5,368 nucleotides of DNA, from the NCBI GenBank assembly GCA_955652265.1, contig CATPBD010000162.1:1-5368 (forward strand). Direction: 5' to 3'. Shown here piece after piece: positions 1 to 5,368 of the stretch; position 1 is the first letter of the stretch; every line of letters starts with the position of its first letter. The notes under the pieces were generated by a model, which was not told where the DNA came from, ran no database searches, and saw nothing but the letters and a program-made list of their open reading frames with translations. Source of the stretch: an uncultured Gemmatimonadaceae bacterium. GTDB taxonomy: Bacteria > Gemmatimonadota > Gemmatimonadetes > Gemmatimonadales > Gemmatimonadaceae. Both the position numbers and the translations under genes were made by a program.

Positions 1-21
1 ACCATTAAACCGCTCTGCATC

Positions 22-231
22 TTAACCGCGTAAGACAATCGAATCAACTCGCTTAAGCAGCACCTCCTCCGACTTCCCCTCACACCTCATACGAGACGAC
101 CCACCCGCGCACTGAGTCTCTGCCGCCGCGCTTAAATACGGTGCGTAAGGATCGCGAACAAAACTACTGCGCGTAGTTCGAGCCAATCGTTGTGCGGAGA
201 GAGGCGGGGTGTCCTCGGAGGCGACGTCCAA
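22..231 (-). CDS. Doubtful short ORF, function unknown
   Basis: A 69-codon frame read leftward from ATG 229-231 to TAA 22-24. I do not recognise the product. The ATG and first dozen codons lie inside the left arm of the palindromic element (199-330), so that part is probably not ancestral coding sequence; a TTG at 184-186 is another possible start. The body (residues 17-69) looks more protein-like: Arg-rich start, an RDPYAPY stretch at 26-32, two Cys (41, 50), then a charged segment ending VDSIVLRG. RDP(F/Y)xP followed by a short hydrophobic strand is vaguely reminiscent of PilP-like pilus proteins, but this is too weak for a call. There is no Shine-Dalgarno sequence. The frame is also open upstream towards efp, so openness is poor evidence here. 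It may be a small gene, a gene remnant cut by the element, or chance. Confidence 0.22.
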   Translation of the reverse strand: MDVASEDTPPLSAQRLARTTRSSFVRDPYAPYLSAAAETQCAGGSSRMRCEGKSEEVLLKRVDSIVLRG

Positions 232-330
232 GCGAGCGCCCGAGGAGGCCCGCGACTGAGCAGAGCGAAGGAGCGTAGTGAGGGGCTCCGACCAGCGAGC
301 GTCGTCGCCGAAGGGGATACCCCGCCTCTC
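199..330. repeat. Palindromic intergenic element, 28-base imperfect arms
   Basis: The outer arms 199-226 and 303-330 are inverted copies of each other, matching at 23 of 28 positions when aligned by hand. The outermost 12 bases (GAGAGGCGGGGT) and the innermost 7 (GGCGACG) match perfectly. The 76-base centre holds AGCGAGCG as a direct repeat at 231-238 and 294-301, and a small hairpin (GGAGC 270-274 with GCTCC 285-289). The middle is rich in degenerate GAGCG-like units. No clear target-site duplication flanks it. This looks like a REP/MITE-like or structured intergenic element lying past the 3' end of efp. Whether it is repeated elsewhere in the genome cannot be seen from one copy. Confidence 0.6.
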
Positions 331-368
331 GCAGCGGCGCGACGATGCCGAACTAACGCGCGCGAGAG
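326..368 (-). terminator. Hairpin just after efp stop, possible terminator
   Basis: Three bases beyond the efp stop codon the transcript could fold into a 12-pair stem: CTCTCGC 326-332 pairs with GCGAGAG 362-368, and GCGCG 337-341 pairs with CGCGC 357-361. There is a 4-base bulge (333-336) and a 15-base loop. No U-run follows on the minus strand (the next bases are GGCGGGG), so it is not a canonical intrinsic terminator; it may protect the 3' end or assist factor-dependent termination. Its distal side (326-330) is also part of the right arm of the 199-330 element, so the two folds compete. Confidence 0.35.
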
Positions 369-370
369 AA

Positions 371-934
371 TTACTTCGAGCGATCCATGTACTCGCCGGT
401 GTTCGGATTCACGCGGACTTTTTCGCCCGTGTTCACGAACTCCGGCACGTTGACCGTTACGCCATTTTCCAGCTTCGCGGGCTTCGTCGACGCAGTCTTC
501 GTCGCCGTCTTCATCACCGGCGCCGTATCAACAACTGTGAGCACCATCGAGTTCGGCAGCTCAATTCCGATCACCCGGCCATCGTAGTACTCAGCCTGGA
601 TCTTCATCCCCGGCTGCATCCACTGCGCGTTGTCACCCAGCACTTCTTCCTCGATCTCGAGCTGATCGTAGTTCTCCGTGTTCATGAAGTGATACGTGTT
701 GCCGCCCTGATACATGAACTCGAGATCGTGCGTTTCCATCGACGCCTTCTCGATCGTATCGGCGGCACGGAAGCGGTGCTCGAAATTGTTACCGGTGCGA
801 AGATTCCTGAGCTTCGCCTGAACCATCGCCCGGAGATTTCCGGGCGTATGATGACGGAACTCTACTACCCGGCAGGGATCGCCCTCGAAGACGAGGACCA
901 TTCCGCGTCGGATCTGGGTGGCAGGCATTGCCAT
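371..934 (-). CDS. efp: Elongation factor P
   Basis: Cytoplasmic translation factor that binds between the P and E sites of stalled ribosomes and helps form peptide bonds at polyproline stretches. The 187-residue length is normal. An N-terminal KOW-like domain (about 1-64), a middle OB domain (about 66-128, including YHFMN 81-85 and GDNAQW 100-105) and the C-terminal OB domain follow in the usual order. Residues 151-170 fit the C-terminal EF-P signature (K-x-A, then G158, then VP 163-164, then G170). ATG 932-934 is preferred; a second in-frame ATG (926-928) is two codons later. Only a GGA about 9-11 bases upstream resembles a ribosome site. Oddity: in the tip loop HTPGNLRA (29-36), Asn33 stands where E. 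coli has modified Lys34, with Arg35 two residues on. A 102-base gap separates efp from the esterase gene upstream on the same strand, so co-transcription is possible but unproven; I see no convincing promoter in that gap. Confidence 0.97.
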   Translation of the reverse strand: MAMPATQIRRGMVLVFEGDPCRVVEFRHHTPGNLRAMVQAKLRNLRTGNNFEHRFRAADTIEKASMETHDLEFMYQGGNTYHFMNTENYDQLEIEEEVLGDNAQWMQPGMKIQAEYYDGRVIGIELPNSMVLTVVDTAPVMKTATKTASTKPAKLENGVTVNVPEFVNTGEKVRVNPNTGEYMDRSK

Positions 935-1036
935 ATCGGTATTCCGGAACTGGGGTCGAAAGCCTACGATCGAGCTCGGCAGTAAGCCACATTCGCGTCG
1001 ATCGAAACGGAGCGTAAACGCAAACAGCCTCGAAAC

Positions 1037-1819
1037 TTAGCCGCGTTTCGGACCTCGGTCAAGCTGCGCTACTATTGGGCGCAGCGCCTTCCACAGGTTG
1101 TCCGCCACGATACGCTCTCCGGCGAGATTCGGGTGCACGCCATCCGCCTGATTGAAACGGGAAATACCGGCGACGCCGCCGAGTAGAAATGGAAGCAGCG
1201 GGACGTTCTCTTTTTTCGCGACGTCGGTATAGATCGCGTGAAAACTTCGCGTGTAGGCAGAACCGTAGTTGGGCGGCGCCTCCATCTGAACGAGTACGAT
1301 CTTCGCTCGTGGCTGCTTCTGCCTGATCGTCGCAATCACACTCTCGAGATTTGTGCGCGCCGCGTCGGGAGACAGACCGCGGAGCGCATCGTTGGCGCCA
1401 CCCTCGATCACTACCAGATCCGCCGGCGTCCGGAGAACCCAATCAATCCGTCGGGCCGCGCCGGCTGTCGTCTCACCCGACAAGCCTCCGTTGACCGCCT
1501 TGATCGGAAGCCCCTCGGCCTCAGCTTTCTTTTCGATCAGCGAAGGGAAAGCCTGCTCCGGATCGAGTCCGGCCCCGGCGGTGAGACTCGTTCCGAAGAA
1601 AAGAACCACCGGCCTTCGTACTGATGTCGAGTCGACGACGGTGCCAGCCGCCGCCGAGCTATCCCTTCCCTTCGCGACACTCATGTTATTCTTCGCCTCT
1701 CCCACATCTTTTGGATTGTCTACGTTTCTGCCCGACCCGCAGGCGCTCGCAACAGCCAGTGTTGCAAGAAAAAATCCCCGTGCAGCGCTCACGCGCAGCT
1801 GGTTGAAAGCACTTGTCAT
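1037..1819 (-). CDS. tesA: TesA-type SGNH esterase, probable lipoprotein
   Basis: Serine esterase of the SGNH/GDSL family, closest in pattern to E. coli TesA (acyl-CoA thioesterase I / lysophospholipase L1 / arylesterase). From ATG 1817-1819 (260 residues): block I GTSLTAG 76-82 with nucleophile Ser78; block II around SGET with Gly115; block III GGAND with Asn143; block V DGVHPN with Asp226 and His229. PPNYG and the VPLLPF strand also match TesA. The block I Asp of GDS is Thr here, a variant I have seen in related esterases. The N-terminus has Arg9 and Arg14, a hydrophobic stretch 16-26 and VASAC ending at Cys27, a plausible though weak lipobox (Ala at -3); SPase I cleavage is the alternative. 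Residues 28-69 are a polar low-complexity linker. The frame is open to a TTG at 1943-1945, but that lies deep in the ABC gene and would bury the signal peptide. A GTG at 1823-1825 is a close alternative start. Divergent from ybbA. Confidence 0.92.
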   Translation of the reverse strand: MTSAFNQLRVSAARGFFLATLAVASACGSGRNVDNPKDVGEAKNNMSVAKGRDSSAAAGTVVDSTSVRRPVVLFFGTSLTAGAGLDPEQAFPSLIEKKAEAEGLPIKAVNGGLSGETTAGAARRIDWVLRTPADLVVIEGGANDALRGLSPDAARTNLESVIATIRQKQPRAKIVLVQMEAPPNYGSAYTRSFHAIYTDVAKKENVPLLPFLLGGVAGISRFNQADGVHPNLAGERIVADNLWKALRPIVAQLDRGPKRG

Positions 1820-1855
1820 TGCCACGCCGGTTCTGCCCCATACCCCAATTCGTTC
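1820..1855. promoter_or_regulatory. 36-base divergent gap between tesA and ybbA
   Basis: Both transcription units start outward from this short gap, so their promoters must overlap each other or lie inside the opposite gene's 5' end. I see no good sigma-70 box pair in either direction and no Shine-Dalgarno sequence before either ATG (TTCGTTC precedes ybbA, GGCGTGGCA precedes tesA). The call rests on gene arrangement alone: one regulator or one DNA state could set both genes together. Confidence 0.4.
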
Positions 1856-2545
1856 ATGCTGACTGCCCTTGAAGTAACGAAAGAATACATGAGCGGCGAG
1901 CAGAAGCTCGCCGTACTGCGAGATGTGTCGTTCAGCATTCCTCAAGGCGCCTTCGTCGCAATCGTCGGACCTTCAGGCAGCGGCAAGACGACATTGCTTG
2001 GACTCCTCGCCGGACTTGATACACCGACACGCGGCACGGTGCTCCTTGACGACGCCGACCTCGGCAAGCTGAATGAGAATGAGCGCGCGCGACTACGGGG
2101 GGAGAAGGTGGGGTTCGTGTTTCAGACATTCCAGCTGATTCCGACGCTTACTGCCCTCGAGAACGTGCAAGTACCGCTCGAGTTGCGTGGGACGTCCGGC
2201 GCGCCGGAGCGGGCACGCGACCTGATTGACCGGGTCGGGCTCACGGGCAGGGGTCACCACTTTCCAACACAGCTCTCCGGCGGCGAACAGCAGCGCGTCG
2301 CGATCGCGCGCGCGTTTGCCAACTCGCCCAAGATCCTCTTTGCCGATGAGCCGACCGGCAATCTCGATAACGCGACGGGACATCGCATCTTCGAGCTGCT
2401 TCGGTCGCTCAACAGCGATGGCGGGTCGACCATCGTTCTCGTAACGCACGATTCCTCGCTCGCTTCGCGCGCGTCCAGAATCATCCGACTCCTCGACGGC
2501 GCGATTGTGGAAGATACGGGCACCGGGTCCGGGCCCGGGGTTTGA
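1856..2545 (+). CDS. ybbA: ABC transporter ATPase, YbbA/LolD/MacB type
   Basis: Cytoplasmic nucleotide-binding subunit that drives the adjacent permease by ATP binding and hydrolysis. All motifs are intact over 229 residues: Walker A GPSGSGKT 38-45; Q-loop Gln90 in VFQTFQL; signature LSGGEQ 140-145; Walker B ILFADEP 160-166 with catalytic Glu165; D-loop NLD 169-171; H-loop His198. The ADEPTGNLD wording is characteristic of the LolD/MacB/FtsE group that partners FtsX-fold permeases and works by mechanotransmission instead of a classic transport path. YbbA is chosen over LolD because the partner is a YbbP-type permease with ten membrane spans and a tesA homologue is divergent. The start at ATG 1856 gives the usual N-terminus (LTALEVTKEY); no Shine-Dalgarno is visible. 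The C-terminus ends in a short Gly-rich tail (221-229) encoded by a GC-rich palindromic stretch. The stop overlaps the next gene's first codon. Confidence 0.95.
   Translation: MLTALEVTKEYMSGEQKLAVLRDVSFSIPQGAFVAIVGPSGSGKTTLLGLLAGLDTPTRGTVLLDDADLGKLNENERARLRGEKVGFVFQTFQLIPTLTALENVQVPLELRGTSGAPERARDLIDRVGLTGRGHHFPTQLSGGEQQRVAIARAFANSPKILFADEPTGNLDNATGHRIFELLRSLNSDGGSTIVLVTHDSSLASRASRIIRLLDGAIVEDTGTGSGPGV
2523..2538 (+). other. GC-rich hairpin at the ybbA-ybbP junction
   Basis: CCGGG (2523-2527) can pair with CCCGG (2534-2538) around a 6-base loop, and CCGGGCCCGG (2529-2538) is itself a perfect palindrome. It ends 3 bases before the TTG start (2542) and 12 before the alternative GTG (2551) of the permease. 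A ribosome finishing ybbA would open it, so it could couple permease translation to ATPase translation. The base pairing is seen; the role is inferred. Confidence 0.3.
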
Positions 2546-5103
2546 GCCGCGTGACTACGAGCATCTGGAGTCTGGCCTGGCGAGAAAGCCGAACCGCGCG
2601 CCGGCGGCTTCTGCTCTACATGTCGTCGATCTCGCTCGGCGTCGCCGCACTAGTCGCGATCGACTCGTTCTCGACCAACATCGTACAATCTGTAAAAGAC
2701 CAGTCTCGAGCGCTCATGGGCGGCGACATCTCCTTCAACTCGTCCAAGCCGTTTCCTCCGCCGATGGACTCGCTGTTCGATTCTCTCTCGCACAAGGGGT
2801 TGTCCTTTGCGCGCGTGACGACGTTTCCATCGATGGCTGTCGTTCCGCGAACCACGGGCACCCGGTTCGCACAGGTGCGCGGCGTCACCGAGAACTATCC
2901 GTTTTACGGAACCATTGTCACCGAGCCCGCCGGACGGTGGCCAATGTTGCAGCAGGGCGCAAACGCCATCGTCGACCCGTCGCTGCTCACTTCCCTCAAC
3001 GCGAAAGTCGGTGATACCCTCCGATTGGGTTTCGGCACGTTCACCATAGTCGCCACAATCAAGGATGTTCCGGCCGCAGCCGGAATCGCCGAGATGCTCG
3101 GCCCCCGCATTTTCATCCCCGCCAGATATGTCGCCGAGACGCAACTACTCGTGTTCGGCAGTACTGCCGACAGGACCGTATTGGCGAAGCTCCCGCCAAA
3201 TGTCGATCCCGACAAATTCGTCAAGCCTTTGCGAAAACGCGTAGAGGATCAGCAGGTACGGGTGCGGACCGTGACGCAGAGCGAGATGCGGACATCGGAC
3301 GCGATCGAGAACCTCTCGAACTTCATCGGCATAGTCGGGCTCGTAGCGCTGCTACTTGGCGGGATTGGCGTCGCCAGCGGAGTGCGCGCTTTCGTGGCGC
3401 GCAAAATAGACACGGTTGCGGTGCTTCGATGCCTGGGTGCGTCCAGCGGACAGGTGCTCGGCATCTACGTCGTGCAGGCCGCTGGAATGGGACTCGTCGG
3501 AGCGGCGGCAGGTGCCGCACTCGGCGTTGCGATTCAATTCGTCCTGCCCCAGGTGCTGACGGACTTTCTTCCGGTCGATGTAAGGGTGAGTTTGGTCCCT
3601 GCTGCCGTCCTTACGGGACTCGCAGTGGGCGGCTGGATCGCACTCGTTTTTGCGCTCAGGCCGCTGCTCGCCCTTCGCAATGTGTCACCGCTGCAAACTC
3701 TGCGTCGAGACACGGATACCGACGTCCTTCGCATGCACTGGACCGACTTGCCAAGGATCGCAGTCGACGTCGCGCTGGTGTTGAGCGTCGTGGGCATCGC
3801 GTTTCTGCGCGCGCGCACAGCGAGGCAAGCCCTTTCGATGAGCGGCGCAACAGGGTTTGCGATACTCGCGTTGGCCGCGAGCGCGGCGTTTCTCTCGTGG
3901 GCTGCTCGAAAAGGCCTTCGCACCGGTTGGCCATACGTCGTCCGCCAGGGCGTCGCAAATCTTTACCGGCCGGGAAATCAGACGCGCGCCGTCACGCTCG
4001 CACTGGGCTTTGGGGCATTCCTCATCAGCACGCTCTATCTCGTGCAGCACAATATCCTGCGACGGTTCACGACCGCCGCCGCCGAGTCACGCGGAAACGT
4101 CGTTTTTTTCGACGTGCAGCAGGATCAGGTAGCCGCACTCGATTCGATCATCCGGTCCCGAAGGAACGACGTCGTCCAAACCGCGCCGGTAGTCACCATG
4201 CGCATCGCCGCGATAAATGGGAAAAAAGTCACCGACATGCGACCAGTCGCTCCTGGCCAGCCCGGCCGCGCGCCGTGGGCGCTCAGGCGTGAATTCCGCT
4301 CGACATATCGTGACAAGCCGGCCGCGAGCGAAACTATCGTCAGCGGAAAGTGGTTCGGCCCGAGCGCGCTGAAAGCCCCACAGGACACGGGGGAGATCTC
4401 TCTCGAGGAAGGCATTGCAAAAGAGCTGGGTCTCAAGATCGGGGACATCATTACGTGGAACGTGCAGAGCGTGGACGTTCCCACTCGAATAACGAGTTTG
4501 AGAAAGGTTGTCTGGACCCGATTCGAGCCGAATTTTTTCGTCGTATTTGCGCCCCCGGTGCTCAAGGACGCGCCCAAGCAATTTGTGTTGCTGGCGCAGG
4601 TGAAGGATGCGAGTGCGGTTTCGGTCCTTCAGCGCGAGGTCGTGAATCGGTTGCCGAACGTGTCGAGCATCGACCTGACATCGATCAAGCGTACCGTTGA
4701 TCGCATCGTTGCGAGAGTATCGCTGGCAATTCGATTCATGGCGCTCTTCAGTCTCGCGGTGGCGATACCTGTTCTTTTCAGCGCCGTTTCAGCGACGCGC
4801 CGCGCGCGCGTTCGCGAAGGAGTTCTGCTCAAGACGCTCGGAGCCACTCGCGGTCAGATCGCGAAAATCCTCCTCGCCGAATACTCACTGCTCGGCGTGC
4901 TTGGCGGCCTGACGGGGATGTTGCTCTCGATGGCCGGAGGCTGGGCAGTAGTGCGTTACGTATTCAAGATGCCGTTCGCGCTGCCCGTCATAGCAGTCAC
5001 AGCGATCGCTGCGACCATTGTCGCGCTCACTGTGCTAATCGGACTTCTGGCTGGACGAGATGTCTTCAGGGAGACGCCGATCGCCGCGCTCCGTGACGTC
5101 TGA
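2542..5103 (+). CDS. ybbP: ABC permease, YbbP type, two FtsX domains
   Basis: Large inner-membrane permease partnered with the ATPase just upstream. Its 853 residues are close to the YbbP family size. Layout by hydrophobicity: TM1 about 23-45; first periplasmic domain 46-255; TM2-4 (about 258-284, 304-338, 350-375) forming the first FtsX domain; TM5-6 (406-423, 433-452); TM7 (483-503); second periplasmic domain 504-722; TM8-10 (728-750, 775-805, 812-838) forming the second FtsX domain. The paired RCLGAS (296-301) and KTLGAT (764-769) motifs mark the cytoplasmic coupling helices that contact the ATPase. ISLEEGIAKELG (619-630) and TSLRKVVW plus FEPNFF (651-666) resemble E. coli YbbP closely. 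The TTG start (2542-2544) overlaps the ybbA stop as TTGA; GTG 2551-2553, three codons later, is about equally likely. The family is linked to extraction of lipid-like or hydrophobic molecules from the inner membrane in concert with TesA; the natural substrate is not established. Confidence 0.94.
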   Translation: MSRVTTSIWSLAWRESRTARRRLLLYMSSISLGVAALVAIDSFSTNIVQSVKDQSRALMGGDISFNSSKPFPPPMDSLFDSLSHKGLSFARVTTFPSMAVVPRTTGTRFAQVRGVTENYPFYGTIVTEPAGRWPMLQQGANAIVDPSLLTSLNAKVGDTLRLGFGTFTIVATIKDVPAAAGIAEMLGPRIFIPARYVAETQLLVFGSTADRTVLAKLPPNVDPDKFVKPLRKRVEDQQVRVRTVTQSEMRTSDAIENLSNFIGIVGLVALLLGGIGVASGVRAFVARKIDTVAVLRCLGASSGQVLGIYVVQAAGMGLVGAAAGAALGVAIQFVLPQVLTDFLPVDVRVSLVPAAVLTGLAVGGWIALVFALRPLLALRNVSPLQTLRRDTDTDVLRMHWTDLPRIAVDVALVLSVVGIAFLRARTARQALSMSGATGFAILALAASAAFLSWAARKGLRTGWPYVVRQGVANLYRPGNQTRAVTLALGFGAFLISTLYLVQHNILRRFTTAAAESRGNVVFFDVQQDQVAALDSIIRSRRNDVVQTAPVVTMRIAAINGKKVTDMRPVAPGQPGRAPWALRREFRSTYRDKPAASETIVSGKWFGPSALKAPQDTGEISLEEGIAKELGLKIGDIITWNVQSVDVPTRITSLRKVVWTRFEPNFFVVFAPPVLKDAPKQFVLLAQVKDASAVSVLQREVVNRLPNVSSIDLTSIKRTVDRIVARVSLAIRFMALFSLAVAIPVLFSAVSATRRARVREGVLLKTLGATRGQIAKILLAEYSLLGVLGGLTGMLLSMAGGWAVVRYVFKMPFALPVIAVTAIAATIVALTVLIGLLAGRDVFRETPIAALRDV

Positions 5104-5125
5104 GCCCGGCATCCAAGAAGTCTTG

Positions 5126-5368
5126 CTATTTGCGCGTTGGCGTCGAAGTAGCTGTTGGCAATACGCGGTGGGGAAAGCGGATCACGCTATCGTAGCCGAG
5201 TATCCCTGTATCTCGCGGTGCGGCCTTGCTGTTGCGTCGCGTCGAGCTGGGGACAACTTTCGCTTTGCTCGATTGCTTGGTGGTTGATTTCGACCCGGAC
5301 GAACCCGCGACAGTTGTCGAGACACTATCACTCGGACCAGCGGTGATGGCCGGGACTGTTGCCGAAGT
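5126..5368 (-). CDS. C-terminal end of an unidentified gene, cut by window edge
   Basis: A minus-strand frame is open from the right edge for 80 codons to a TAG at 5126-5128; its start lies beyond the window. About 60 % of codons end in G or C, in keeping with a real gene. The visible residues are a Ser/Thr/Ala/Lys-rich low-complexity tail (roughly 1-52 of the visible part; examples VSTTVAGSSGSKSTTKQSSK and TRRNSKAAP), then a more ordered ending (DTGILGYDSVIRFPHRVLP) and a final TATSTPTRK. No domain is recognisable. Such tails are common on secreted or envelope proteins and on Ser/Thr kinases, but nothing here decides between them. The gene converges on ybbP with only 22 bases between the two stop codons, normal spacing for convergent genes. 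Competing plus-strand frames across this stretch give Arg/Cys/Ser-rich, unlikely proteins. Confidence 0.6.
   Translation of the reverse strand, partial: TSATVPAITAGPSDSVSTTVAGSSGSKSTTKQSSKAKVVPSSTRRNSKAAPRDTGILGYDSVIRFPHRVLPTATSTPTRK

Noticed and set aside
1..30. The minus strand reads GCAGAGCGGTTTAATGGT, like the D-arm of a serine tRNA running off the left edge.
   Set aside because: The conserved U8 is out of place by one base and the D-stem does not pair properly (a C seems to be missing). The rest would lie outside the window, so a tRNA cannot be supported.
23..51. Minus-strand TTGATT, 17 bases, TAAGAT as a promoter pointing out of the left edge.
   Set aside because: Each box matches the sigma-70 consensus at only 4 of 6 positions and no gene start is visible beyond it; chance is likely.
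278..985. A 235-codon plus-strand open frame opposite efp.
   Set aside because: It is the antisense shadow of a clear efp; its product is His/Arg/Leu-rich with no family resemblance.
1820..1945. Extending the esterase N-terminus by 42 residues to a TTG start.
   Set aside because: It would overlap the first 90 bases of ybbA, use a rare start, and place the signal peptide in the middle of the protein.
3429..4292. A 287-codon plus-strand frame inside the permease gene.
   Set aside because: Arg/Ser-rich shadow frame within a well-conserved YbbP coding region; GC-rich genes produce these routinely.
5104..5125. Imperfect palindrome CAAGAAGTCTTG (5114-5125) as a bidirectional terminator between the convergent genes.
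   Set aside because: The stem has only 5 pairs with a 2-base loop and no T-run on either side; too weak to call.
1..5368. CRISPR array, insertion sequence, phage gene, toxin-antitoxin pair or defence system.
   Set aside because: No regularly spaced repeats, transposase or integrase motifs, or small paired genes are present; the content is core-type genes.

Overview
The window looks like a chromosomal segment from a GC-rich bacterium (about 60 % G+C by eye). Elongation factor P has the HTPGNLRA-type tip loop and a paralogue-poor, gene-dense setting. From memory of family sequences this fits Gemmatimonadota or a related deep phylum; that assignment is inference and no rRNA or tRNA gene is present to test it.

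Layout, left to right. Positions 1-370 hold no secure gene: a doubtful short leftward reading frame (22-231), a palindromic element with 28-base imperfect inverted arms (199-330), and a hairpin just past the efp stop (326-368). Positions 371-934 (minus) are a complete efp. Positions 1037-1819 (minus) are a TesA-type SGNH esterase/lysophospholipase, probably a lipoprotein. After a divergent gap of only 36 bases come two overlapping plus-strand genes: an ABC ATPase (1856-2545) and a large FtsX/MacB-type permease (2542-5103), recognisable as YbbA and YbbP. From 5126 to the right edge a reading frame runs inward on the minus strand; it is the C-terminal end of an unidentified gene with a Ser/Thr/Lys-rich tail.

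The central theme is the tesA <-> ybbA-ybbP module, in the same divergent arrangement as in Escherichia coli. The ATPase would energise the two-FtsX-domain permease from the cytoplasmic face, the permease would extract or expose a lipid-like substrate on the outer face of the inner membrane, and the esterase would hydrolyse it there. Here the esterase seems to carry a lipobox cysteine and a roughly 42-residue disordered linker, so it may be tethered instead of free in the periplasm. The second point of note is the EF-P tip, where the usual modified Lys or Arg is Asn. No start codon in the window has a convincing Shine-Dalgarno sequence. I found no evidence for a wholly new system; the interesting points are variants of known ones plus the palindromic element.
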